From Treponema sp. (GTDB lineage Bacteria; Spirochaetota; Spirochaetia; Treponematales; Breznakiellaceae): a stretch of 7,573 nucleotides of DNA. A model generated the notes under the pieces. That model saw only the letters and a list, made by a program, of their open reading frames with translations. It was not told the DNA's origin and did no database searches. The stretch spans positions 1-7,573 of the forward strand of contig JAISBK010000190.1 of assembly GCA_031266255.1 (NCBI GenBank). Reading direction: 5' to 3'. Shown here piece after piece: positions 1 through 6,486 of this stretch (its first letter is position 1; each line of letters opens with the position of its first letter). The translations under genes and the position numbers were made by a program.

Positions 1-279
1 GGGGGTTCAGGGGAGATATTGGAGGGGTTGAGGGAGATAGAAGGGGTAACGAAGCAGGTAGGAAGGTATGTGGGTACGATACAGGAGGAGGCGGATGCGT
101 CATTGGGGAATTCGAAGGAGCTTGGGGTGAGTATAGGGTTGATAGAACGGGAGATACAGGAGATACAGGAACAGATGGAACAGGTAGGGCTATCATTTCA
201 AATGTCGTTGGATCAGAATACGGAGGCCCTTGAGTCCATGAACCAGGCCCTTAACAAACTCAAGATTCGTCAGGATTGA
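1..279 (+). CDS. Methyl-accepting chemotaxis protein, C-terminal fragment (5' end outside window)
   Basis: Frame 1 is open from the first base to a TGA at 277-279, giving 92 residues of a gene that starts upstream. It looks like the descending helix of a chemoreceptor cytoplasmic domain: heptad-like, rich in E, Q, L and I, with no membrane segment. Fragment residues 25-34 (GTIQEEADAS) fit the receptor methylation consensus (two small residues, two spacers, E/Q pair, two spacers, two small residues), with Glu29-Glu30 as the likely sites for CheR and CheB. By family knowledge it would signal to CheA/CheW at the inner membrane; the ligand domain is outside the window. There is no C-terminal CheR-tethering pentapeptide; it ends in KLKIRQD. 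Codon use is odd: seven of eight Ile codons are ATA, and most Gly codons are GGG. A TTG at 19 is internal to the frame, not a real start. The family call is fairly secure; the sensed signal is unknown. Confidence 0.8.
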   Translation, partial: GGSGEILEGLREIEGVTKQVGRYVGTIQEEADASLGNSKELGVSIGLIEREIQEIQEQMEQVGLSFQMSLDQNTEALESMNQALNKLKIRQD

Positions 280-305
280 TTGGTATATACTCTAGAGAGA
301 TGATG

Positions 306-1160
306 ATGCACATGTGGCCTTCCCTGGCAGCTCTGGGAAAGGTATTCCCCATACAAGGGGATGAAGAAACCCTCTTTTATTATGATACCCAAGAGCCGGA
401 CAAACCGGCCATCATACTGATTCACGGCCTGGGGGATGAAGCGGATTCTTGGCGCCACCTGATCCCCTACTTGAGTCCTTCCTACCGGGTGCTGGCGCTT
501 GATTTACCCGGTTTTGGCCGTTCTCGAACCCGGACTTCCAGCAGCCTGAAACAGCATATCAGGGCAGTACTCCGGCTGTTGGAAGAAACCGGCTCTGCAG
601 TATTGGCGGGCAGTTCTATGGGAGGTATCATTGCCGAAGCAGTGGCCTTTGCCCGACCCGATAAGGTACGCGGACTTATCCTGCTGGACGGATGCTTTCC
701 CACAGACCGAGGGCCTGATCCGAGACGGATGTTGAGCGCCCTTCCTTGGGTGGGCAAAAAATGGTACCGGCACTTTAGAACGGATCCTGCTGCTGCGTAT
801 CGTTCCCTTTATGCGTACTATGCGGATTTTGACGGACTTCCCGAAGCAGACCGGTTATTTCTTCGAGAGCGGGTCATAGCCAGGGTAAAAAGTACTACCC
901 AAGAACGAGCCTATTTCGGCTCGCTGCGGAGCCTCTTATGGAGTCAGCTGTTTTCAGTTTCCCGTTTTACCAAGCACCTCCGCATCTTTCCGGGTTTCAT
1001 CCGTATCCTCTGGGGTGAACACGACCATGTGCTCCCCCTGACTACGGCAAATACCCTTCGCGACCTTCGGCCTGATGCGGTATATCGGATTATTCCCGGA
1101 GCAGGCCATCTCCCCCATCAAGAAAAACCTGCAGAAACCGCTGCTTTATTTTTAAGCTGA
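306..1160 (+). CDS. Alpha/beta hydrolase fold protein, substrate unknown
   Basis: A cytoplasmic-looking hydrolase with no signal peptide. Numbered from the possible TTG start at 276, it shows the oxyanion motif HG at 50-51, the nucleophile elbow GSSMG at 112-116 (Ser114), the acid Asp250 in GEHDHVLP, and His278 in GAGHLPHQEKP. These form a complete Ser-Asp-His triad in family order. A cap region lies at roughly 141-235. Length matches small esterase/lipase or BioH/MenH-like hydrolases, but nothing fixes the substrate. Start choice: TTG 276 would overlap the chemoreceptor stop by 4 bp with almost no Shine-Dalgarno. ATG codons occur at 300, 303, 306 and 312; ATG 306 is preferred because GAGAG (295-299) lies 6 nt upstream. 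The gene follows the chemoreceptor with no room for a terminator, so cotranscription is likely. The fold is confident; the start is uncertain by up to 10 residues. Confidence 0.85.
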   Translation: MHMWPSLAALGKVFPIQGDEETLFYYDTQEPDKPAIILIHGLGDEADSWRHLIPYLSPSYRVLALDLPGFGRSRTRTSSSLKQHIRAVLRLLEETGSAVLAGSSMGGIIAEAVAFARPDKVRGLILLDGCFPTDRGPDPRRMLSALPWVGKKWYRHFRTDPAAAYRSLYAYYADFDGLPEADRLFLRERVIARVKSTTQERAYFGSLRSLLWSQLFSVSRFTKHLRIFPGFIRILWGEHDHVLPLTTANTLRDLRPDAVYRIIPGAGHLPHQEKPAETAALFLS

Positions 1161-1169
1161 GGCTCGTGT

Positions 1170-1198
1170 TTGCCGTACTTCGTGAGCAAGTTTAAAAT
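1170..1198 (+). promoter_or_regulatory. Candidate sigma70-type promoter for yejBEF
   Basis: TTGCCG at 1170-1175 (4 of 6 matches to TTGACA), a 17-bp spacer, then TAAAAT at 1193-1198 (5 of 6 matches to TATAAT). It lies between the hydrolase stop and yejB and would give a leader of about 45 nt. A second, weaker pair (TTGAAA 1202-1207, TAAGGT 1225-1230, 17 bp) follows. No strong terminator separates the hydrolase from yejB, so readthrough from upstream remains possible. Inference from motif matching only. Confidence 0.35.
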
Positions 1199-1239
1199 AC
1201 CTTGAAATCATTTTGAAAGTTGGATAAGGTCAAAAGAGT

Positions 1240-1247
1240 AAGGGGAG
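1240..1247 (+). promoter_or_regulatory. Shine-Dalgarno of yejB
   Basis: AAGGGGAG ends 3 nt before ATG 1251. This purine block supports ATG 1251 as the start, which also reproduces the conserved YejB N-terminus (an IIRRLLLIIPTLWAIIT-like beginning). Confidence 0.6.
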
Positions 1248-1250
1248 CTC

Positions 1251-2348
1251 ATGGCGACATATATCATACGGCGTCTTTTGTTGATCATTCCCACTCTTTG
1301 GGCGATCATTACCATCAATTTTTTTATTGTGCAGATAGCCCCCGGAGGACCGGTGGATCAGGCCATCGCGGATATGCAGGGTTTGGGCCAAAACAGTGCG
1401 GTTCAGCGTATCAGTGGAGGCGGTCCAACTCCAGGGGCTGGGGAGCAACTGCGAGGCAGTGGTTCTGCTGCGTACCGGGGCGCTCGAGGGCTTGATCCAG
1501 AGGTAATTGCGGAAATCGAAAAACGGTACGGCTTTGACCAGCCCTTAGGGATCCGGTACCTGAATATGCTTAAAAATTACGCGACCTTTTCCTTTGGGGA
1601 TAGCCTATTCAGGGGACGGTCGGTGCTGGATCTCATTGCGGAACGGCTTCCGGTGTCCATTTCCCTGGGGCTTTGGAGTACCTTGATCATATACCTGGTG
1701 TCTATTCCTTTGGGTATACAAAAGGCCATAAGAAACGGCAGTTCCTTTGACCTATGGACCAGCAGCGCGGTGATCTTGGGCAATGCCATTCCCTCGTTTT
1801 TGTTCGCGGTGCTTCTGGTCGTGTTCTTCTGCGGGGGAAGTTTTCTGAGGATCTTCCCGCTCCGCGGCTTAGTGTCGGTTACGTTTGCAGACTTGAGTAT
1901 TCCGGGTAAGATCCTGGATTATCTGTGGCATTTGGTGCTGCCAGTTATAGCCATCACCATCGGGGGCTTTGCTACCCTGACGATGCTCACCAAGAATTCC
2001 TTTTTGGATGAAATCCATAAACAGTACGTTATGACTGCCCGCGCTAAAGGACTCACGGAAAAGAGGATCCTCCTAGGGCATGTGTTCAGGAACGCCATGC
2101 TCATCGTTATTGCCGGCTTTCCCGGGGCATTCATTGCCATGTTTTTCACCGGGTCGGTCTTAATCGAGGTGATCTTCTCCCTTGAGGGTATGGGGCTTCT
2201 TGGTTTCGAGTCCACCATGCAGCGGGATTATCCGGTGATCTTCGCTACCCTGTATATCTTCACCCTCATGGGGCTTCTCCTCTCCCTTATGAGTGACGTG
2301 CTCTATACCATTATTGATCCTAGGATCTCCTTTGAGGCGCAAAGATGA
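1251..2348 (+). CDS. yejB: Peptide/microcin C-type ABC importer, inner-membrane permease YejB
   Basis: 365 residues, against about 364 in E. coli YejB, and collinear with it as I recall that sequence. Near-identical blocks include the N-terminal TINFFIVQIAPGGPVDQAI (22-40), RGLDPEVIAEI (79-89), GLWSTLIIYLVSIPLGI (140-156), FPLRGLVS (202-209) and LTKNSFLDE (246-254). Hydrophobic segments lie near 9-29, 137-157, 173-195, 225-245, 283-303 and 328-350. The cytoplasmic EAA-like coupling loop, which docks on the ATPase, is at about 262-282 (TARAKG, HVFRNAM). Residues 42-80 form a Gly-rich loop that is the least conserved part. In E. coli YejABEF imports the peptide-nucleotide antibiotic microcin C; in rhizobia and Brucella the same family handles host-derived peptides. 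First gene of yejBEF, overlapping yejE by 4 bp. Family certain; the natural substrate here is inferred to be oligopeptides. Confidence 0.97.
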   Translation: MATYIIRRLLLIIPTLWAIITINFFIVQIAPGGPVDQAIADMQGLGQNSAVQRISGGGPTPGAGEQLRGSGSAAYRGARGLDPEVIAEIEKRYGFDQPLGIRYLNMLKNYATFSFGDSLFRGRSVLDLIAERLPVSISLGLWSTLIIYLVSIPLGIQKAIRNGSSFDLWTSSAVILGNAIPSFLFAVLLVVFFCGGSFLRIFPLRGLVSVTFADLSIPGKILDYLWHLVLPVIAITIGGFATLTMLTKNSFLDEIHKQYVMTARAKGLTEKRILLGHVFRNAMLIVIAGFPGAFIAMFFTGSVLIEVIFSLEGMGLLGFESTMQRDYPVIFATLYIFTLMGLLLSLMSDVLYTIIDPRISFEAQR

Positions 2349-3388
2349 TTTCTTCTCATGATCCTGGATCCGCGGTACGCCGGCGGCTCACTCGCTGGGA
2401 GCGATTCAAGAAAAACAAACGGGCTTTTGTGGGTCTCTGGTTTTTTGGTATTCTGTTTGTTTTGAGCCTTTTTGCGGAATGTATCGCGAATGATAAACCC
2501 CTCTTGGTCCGGTTCAAGGGGAAGTTCTATATGCCCGTCTTTCATAACTATTCTGAGCTTATCTTTGATGGGGAGTTTGACATCCATACCGATTACCGAG
2601 ATCCCTACATCAAGGAACGTATCGAAGCCCACGGCTGGATGCTCAAGCCCCTGATTGGTTTTAGCTATGACACCATCAACTATGCGTTACCGAGTCCTGC
2701 CCCTTCGCCGCCTACCGGGGAAAATATTTTCGGAACCGATGACCGGGGCCGAGATGTGGCCGCCCGGGTCATCTACGGTTTTAGGATTTCAGTGCTCTTC
2801 GGTCTCAGCCTGACCATCTTTTCCTCACTCATTGGGATAAGTCTTGGGGCATTACAGGGCTACTATGGAGGCCGGTTTGACATCCTCTTCCAGCGTTTCA
2901 TAGAAGTCTGGTCAGGGATGCCCACCCTCTTTATGCTGATCATTCTCTCCTCAGTAGTGGAGCCTAATTTCTGGTGGCTCCTGGGGATCACCTTGCTTTT
3001 CAGTTGGATGAGCCTTGTCGGAGTAGTACGGGCAGAATTCCTGCGTGCCCGGAACTTCGAGTATGTGCTTGCAGCTCGAGCTATGGGAATGAGGCATAGC
3101 CGTATCATGTTTGTGCATATCCTCCCCAATGCCATGACCTCGGCTTTAAGTTACCTTCCCTTCATCTTGGGGGGTTCTATTACCACCCTCACTTCCCTGG
3201 ATTTTTTGGGTTTTGGCCTCCCGGTCGGTTCCCCGTCTTTGGGTGAATTACTTGCCCAGGGCAAGGCCAATCTCCATGCCCCCTGGTTAGGGCTTGCTTC
3301 CTTTGTGATCCTTGGCCTCACCTTGAGCCTGCTGGTGTTTATCGGTGAAGGGGTACGTGACGCATTTGACCCCAGGAGGAACCCATGA
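2345..3388 (+). CDS. yejE: Peptide/microcin C-type ABC importer, inner-membrane permease YejE
   Basis: 347 residues, against about 341 in E. coli YejE. ATG 2345 overlaps the yejB stop in an ATGA junction, with GAGG (2334-2337) 7 nt upstream, so translation is probably coupled. One membrane segment (about 28-47) is followed by the YejE-specific stretch ANDKPLLVR (48-56) and a long periplasmic domain to about 125. The Dpp/Opp-type block FGTDDRGRDVAARVIYG (129-145) leads into the core permease domain, with segments near 147-170, 190-206, 211-230, 266-286 and 317-335. The EAA coupling loop is at about 240-264 (LAARAMGM, HILPNAM). The stretch QRFIEVWSGMPTLF (183-196) and the block SITTLTSLDFLGFGLP (278-293) are strongly conserved family signatures. 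It pairs with YejB as the heterodimeric channel. No truncation or frameshift is seen. Confidence 0.97.
   Translation: MISSHDPGSAVRRRLTRWERFKKNKRAFVGLWFFGILFVLSLFAECIANDKPLLVRFKGKFYMPVFHNYSELIFDGEFDIHTDYRDPYIKERIEAHGWMLKPLIGFSYDTINYALPSPAPSPPTGENIFGTDDRGRDVAARVIYGFRISVLFGLSLTIFSSLIGISLGALQGYYGGRFDILFQRFIEVWSGMPTLFMLIILSSVVEPNFWWLLGITLLFSWMSLVGVVRAEFLRARNFEYVLAARAMGMRHSRIMFVHILPNAMTSALSYLPFILGGSITTLTSLDFLGFGLPVGSPSLGELLAQGKANLHAPWLGLASFVILGLTLSLLVFIGEGVRDAFDPRRNP
3374..3379 (+). promoter_or_regulatory. Strong Shine-Dalgarno of yejF
   Basis: A perfect AGGAGG lies inside the last codons of yejE, 5 nt before ATG 3385. It fixes the yejF start and suggests that the ATPase is translated efficiently in its own right as well as by coupling through the ATGA overlap. 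Confidence 0.8.
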
Positions 3389-5064
3389 AAGCCAGGACTT
3401 CACCGTATACCCATTTGATAGAGTACCGCGGTTTCAGGGCTGCCTTTGGAAACCTGCAGGATACGCGAAAAACTGCTAATCCCCCTCCGGTGCACGAGGT
3501 GGTTCATGGGATTGATCTGTATATTGATGAGCATGAGACCGTTGCCCTGGTGGGTGAAAGCGGCAGCGGCAAAACCGTAAGCGCCCAAGCCCTGATGCGG
3601 CTCTTGAGCGAAGACTGGATTAGCTATCCTGGAGGGGAGATTCTGTTTGAAGGCCGGGATGTGCTTACCATGGACAAGGAGGAACTGCGCAAGCTCCGGG
3701 GCAGAGACATGGGGATGATCTTTCAAGAACCCATGAGTTCCCTCAATCCGCTTCATACGATAGAAAAACAGCTTGCCGAATCCCTCATGCTCCACCAGGG
3801 TGTTTCCCGGGCTGCTGCCAGACCCCAGATTGTAGACTGGCTTAAACGGGTGGGGCTGCATGATGCAGAACACCGGCTCTCCGCCTATCCCCACGAGCTT
3901 TCCGGCGGGGAACGGCAGCGGGTGATGATAGCATTAGCCCTGCTCAATAAGCCCAAGCTCCTCATCGCGGATGAGCCTACTACCGCCTTGGATGTAACCA
4001 TTCAAGACCAGATCCTGAGGCTTATCAAAACCTTACAACAGGACTTAGGCATGGCAGTACTCTTCATCACCCATGACCTGGGGGTGGTGCGGCGTATAGC
4101 TGACCGGGTGGCGGTGATGAAGGACGGCAGGATCATCGAAACCGGTTACCGGGATCGCATTTTTTCCGCTCCCCAAGCAGTCTATACCAAATTACTCATC
4201 GGTTCTGGCACTGATCAGGAAAGCCCGGTTCCTGATCGGGCTGCCCCGGAGATCGCAGCCGTACAGGATCTCAAAGTGTATTTTCCTATTAAGAAGGGAT
4301 TGTTCCGGCGGGTAACCGGTCATATCAAAGCAGTGGATGGAGTGAGCTTTACCTTGCGGCGGGGTCAAACCTTGGGCATTGCCGGTGAAAGTGGGAGCGG
4401 CAAGACCACCTTAGGGAAAGCCCTCTTGGGCCTTGTGAAAAGTCAGGGGAGTATCCGTATTGACGGTACGGAAATTCAAGGTTTTGGTGAAGCTGCCCTC
4501 CGCCCGCTGCGGCGCAAGATGCAGCTCATCTTTCAAGATCCTTACGGTTCCCTCAGCCCCAGGATGACCATTGAGCATATTGTAGGGGAAGGGCTGTTGA
4601 TCCATGCCCTGGGAAGTAAAGAAGAACGGCGGGAACGGGTGCTTACCTGTCTTAAGGAAGTGGGCATGGGCGATGAGGAAGTACTTTCCCGGTACCCCAA
4701 TGAGTTTTCCGGCGGTCAGCGACAGCGGATCTGCATTGCCCGGAGTCTGGTGTTGGAGCCGAGTATCCTCGTACTTGATGAGCCTACCTCAAGCCTCGAC
4801 CGGACCATTCAGTTCCAGGTGCTTACGCTCTTAAAAGAACTCCAGGAACGGCGGGGACTCTCGTATATTTTCATCAGTCATGATCTTCGCATGCTCCAGC
4901 GTCTCTGCCATGATATGCTCATCATGAAACAGGGAAAGGTCGTGGAAGCCGGGATTACCCGGGAAATCATGGAAAACCCCCAGCACGTCTATACTCAGGA
5001 ATTGCTGCGGACCGCCTTTGAAGGAGTAGAAAAGGCAGGCTTACCGGATCGAACATCCCCGTAG
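3385..5064 (+). CDS. yejF: Peptide/microcin C-type ABC importer, double ATP-binding subunit YejF
   Basis: 559 residues with two complete ABC ATPase domains fused in one chain, as in YejF (529 residues in E. coli). Domain 1: Walker A GESGSGKT 57-64, Q-loop Gln114, signature LSGGERQ 172-178, Walker B LLIADEP 192-198, switch His230. Domain 2: Walker A GESGSGKT 334-341, Q-loop Gln384, signature FSGGQRQ 441-447, Walker B ILVLDEP 461-467, switch His499. The linker is about 275-290. All catalytic motifs are intact in both halves, so both ATP sites should hydrolyse. Oligopeptide/dipeptide-type tails follow each domain (PQAVYTKLL 263-271, PQHVYTQELL 532-541). Relative to E. coli, the N-terminal beta region carries about 15 extra residues (roughly 20-36, including ANPPPVHE), and the tail after the last domain is longer. 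It works at the cytoplasmic face, driving YejB/YejE. Last gene of the operon, followed by a terminator. Confidence 0.96.
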   Translation: MKARTSPYTHLIEYRGFRAAFGNLQDTRKTANPPPVHEVVHGIDLYIDEHETVALVGESGSGKTVSAQALMRLLSEDWISYPGGEILFEGRDVLTMDKEELRKLRGRDMGMIFQEPMSSLNPLHTIEKQLAESLMLHQGVSRAAARPQIVDWLKRVGLHDAEHRLSAYPHELSGGERQRVMIALALLNKPKLLIADEPTTALDVTIQDQILRLIKTLQQDLGMAVLFITHDLGVVRRIADRVAVMKDGRIIETGYRDRIFSAPQAVYTKLLIGSGTDQESPVPDRAAPEIAAVQDLKVYFPIKKGLFRRVTGHIKAVDGVSFTLRRGQTLGIAGESGSGKTTLGKALLGLVKSQGSIRIDGTEIQGFGEAALRPLRRKMQLIFQDPYGSLSPRMTIEHIVGEGLLIHALGSKEERRERVLTCLKEVGMGDEEVLSRYPNEFSGGQRQRICIARSLVLEPSILVLDEPTSSLDRTIQFQVLTLLKELQERRGLSYIFISHDLRMLQRLCHDMLIMKQGKVVEAGITREIMENPQHVYTQELLRTAFEGVEKAGLPDRTSP

Positions 5065-5084
5065 TTCAAAAAACCGCTCAAGTC

Positions 5085-5122
5085 CCCTCAGATACCGCCG
5101 ATACATAAGTATCGGGGGAGGG
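5085..5122. repeat. Inverted repeat (two-part hairpin) in the yejF-alaA gap
   Basis: A perfect 7-bp inner stem, CCGATAC (5098-5104) with GTATCGG (5109-5115), closes an ATAA loop. An outer 5-bp stem, CCCTC (5085-5089) with GAGGG (5118-5122), is separated from it by an asymmetric internal loop. No T tract follows directly on either strand, although a T6 run on the - strand (5073-5068) lies 11 nt beyond the outer stem. It may stabilise the 3' end of the yejBEF mRNA or help stop - strand transcripts from alaA; which of these is unknown. Confidence 0.5.
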
Positions 5123-5141
5123 AACTACCTCAGATTATACT

Positions 5142-5183
5142 AGACGATACACATATCGACGTCCAGGTGTATCGTCTTTTTTT
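5142..5183 (+). terminator. Rho-independent terminator downstream of yejF
   Basis: A perfect 11-bp stem, AGACGATACAC (5142-5152) with GTGTATCGTCT (5167-5177), has a 14-nt loop and runs into seven T residues (5177-5183). It lies about 80 bp after the yejF stop and just before the convergent alaA stop. The T tract is on the + strand only; the opposite side (AGTATAATC in the - direction) is a poor tract, so it mainly ends the yejBEF transcript. Confidence 0.9.
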
Positions 5184-5191
5184 ATGAGGAC

Positions 5192-6409
5192 CTAGTCTTG
5201 TTTATAATGTTCCAGAAAATAACCGATTCGACCCATAGCATCCCGCAAGGTTTCCTTATCCGGGAGGAAGACCACCCGGAAATGATCCGGCTCCTTCCAG
5301 TTAAACCCCCTGCCATGGACTAACAACAAGTGCTGTTCCTGGAGTAGATCCATAACAAACCGCTCATCGTCGGTGATGCCAAACCGTTTGATATCGATCC
5401 GGGGAAAGCAATACAGGGCGCCCCGGGGCATGACTACATCAAGACCAGGAATGGCGTTGATAAGATTAACCGCGGTATCCCGCTGTTCCTTGAGCCGGCC
5501 TCCAGGAAGTATCAGTTCCCTAATGCTCTGATAACCCCCCAGCGCAGTTTGTATGCCGAACTGGGCCGGCACATTGGGACATATCCGCATGTTGGAAAGC
5601 ATTTCAAGGCCCTCGATATATTCAGCGGCTATATTTTTATTCCCCGACAGGACCATCCAGCCGGCCCGAAACCCTGCAGACCGGTAGGCTTTGGAAAGGC
5701 CGTTAAACGTAAAAGTCAGCACTTCCGGGTCAATCGTGGCAAGAGGAATAGACGATACCCCGTCATACACGATACGGTCATAAATTTCATCGGCATACAG
5801 GATAAGCTCGTGTTCCCGGGCAATCCGGGTAATGTCTTCCAAGACCGCTCGGTCATACACTGCGCCGGTAGGGTTGTTGGGGTTTATCACCACGATGGCC
5901 TTGGTATGGGCGCTTATCTTGGATCGGATATCAGCTATATCCGGATTCCACCCGGCTCCTTCATCGCACCTATAATGGACTGCCGTACCGCCTGAAAGGG
6001 TAATTGCTGCAGTCCATAGGGGATAATCAGGCATAGGTACGAGTACCTCATCCCCTGAATTGAGCAGCCCTTGCATAGACATGGTAATCAGTTCGCTTAC
6101 CCCATTGCCGATGAAGATATCCTCGATATGCACATCCATCACGCCCTTGGACTGAAAATCATGCATAACCGCTTTCCGAGCAGAGAATAGCCCCTGGGAA
6201 TCGCAGTAGCCCTGGGCATTCTGGATATTGGTGATGATGTCGTGGATGATCTCGTCAGGGGCATTGAAGCCGAATACTGCGGGGTTACCGATGTTGAGCT
6301 TCAATATCCGAAAGCCCTGGGCCTCAAGGCGTTTCGCTTCTTTGAGTACTGGCCCTCGGATGTCGTAACACACCTCATCTAGTTTTGACGATTTAGAAAA
6401 AACTCGCAT
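5192..6409 (-). CDS. alaA: Glutamate-pyruvate aminotransferase AlaA
   Basis: A cytoplasmic PLP-dependent class I aminotransferase that moves the amino group from glutamate to pyruvate, making alanine. From ATG 6409 it is 405 residues, exactly the E. coli AlaA length, and it aligns from SSKLDEVCYDIRGPVLKEAK near the N-terminus onwards. Active-site residues are in place: Lys240 in FNGLSKAYR (PLP Schiff base), Asp207 in YADEIYD (pyridine nitrogen), Asn179 in NPNNPTG, Tyr129 in PDYPLW and Arg378 in DHFRVV (substrate carboxylate). The family block AQGYCDSQGL (65-74) is also present. The frame stays open upstream to an ATG at 6496, but those 29 residues have no family match and that ATG lies in the promoter spacer. 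The Shine-Dalgarno GAGGAG (6415-6420) sits 5 nt before ATG 6409. Transcribed from its own promoter, convergent with yejF. Very sure of the family; the exact amino-acid range is inferred. Confidence 0.96.
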   Translation of the reverse strand: MRVFSKSSKLDEVCYDIRGPVLKEAKRLEAQGFRILKLNIGNPAVFGFNAPDEIIHDIITNIQNAQGYCDSQGLFSARKAVMHDFQSKGVMDVHIEDIFIGNGVSELITMSMQGLLNSGDEVLVPMPDYPLWTAAITLSGGTAVHYRCDEGAGWNPDIADIRSKISAHTKAIVVINPNNPTGAVYDRAVLEDITRIAREHELILYADEIYDRIVYDGVSSIPLATIDPEVLTFTFNGLSKAYRSAGFRAGWMVLSGNKNIAAEYIEGLEMLSNMRICPNVPAQFGIQTALGGYQSIRELILPGGRLKEQRDTAVNLINAIPGLDVVMPRGALYCFPRIDIKRFGITDDERFVMDLLQEQHLLLVHGRGFNWKEPDHFRVVFLPDKETLRDAMGRIGYFLEHYKQD

Positions 6410-6414
6410 AAATA

Positions 6415-6420
6415 CTCCTC
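6415..6420 (-). promoter_or_regulatory. Shine-Dalgarno fixing the alaA start
   Basis: GAGGAG read on the - strand, 5 nt before ATG 6409. It selects this start over the longer open frame beginning at 6496. Confidence 0.85.
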
Positions 6421-6439
6421 TTCCAATGCAGCTTGATGC

Positions 6440-6473
6440 TACCCTCTCTTTTGATGATGCAAAAACAGGGGTA
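6440..6473 (-). promoter_or_regulatory. Leader hairpin in the alaA 5' untranslated region
   Basis: In + strand letters, TACCC (6440-6444) pairs with GGGTA (6469-6473), and TTTTG (6449-6453) with CAAAA (6460-6464), around a 6-nt loop and a symmetric 4x4 internal loop. It falls between the predicted transcription start (about 6480) and the ribosome binding site. It is not a known riboswitch class that I recognise, and it lacks a terminator T tract. It may be a stability element, or chance. Confidence 0.35.
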
Positions 6474-6486
6474 TCTTCTCTGACGC

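Noticed and set aside
286..291. TATACT as a -10 box for a hydrolase promoter
   Set aside because: There is no -35 match or TG extension at proper spacing, and it would start transcription almost on the start codon.
1162..1187. Possible terminator after the hydrolase (GCTCGTG / CGTGAGC)
   Set aside because: The 7-bp stem needs two G-U pairs, has a 12-nt loop and lacks a following T tract; it also overlaps the candidate yejB promoter.
3400..3894. 164-codon open frame on the - strand within yejF
   Set aside because: It is antisense to the first ATPase domain of YejF, whose motifs are all intact; its composition is that of a reverse-strand shadow.
5065..5191. The yejF-alaA gap as a small RNA gene or CRISPR-like repeat
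   Set aside because: It has only two hairpins with shared arms, no regular repeat-spacer pattern and no clear promoter; a terminator region explains most of it.
5549..5995. 148-codon open frame on the + strand within alaA
   Set aside because: It lies wholly antisense to a strongly conserved gene, has no recognisable protein family and no convincing ribosome binding site.
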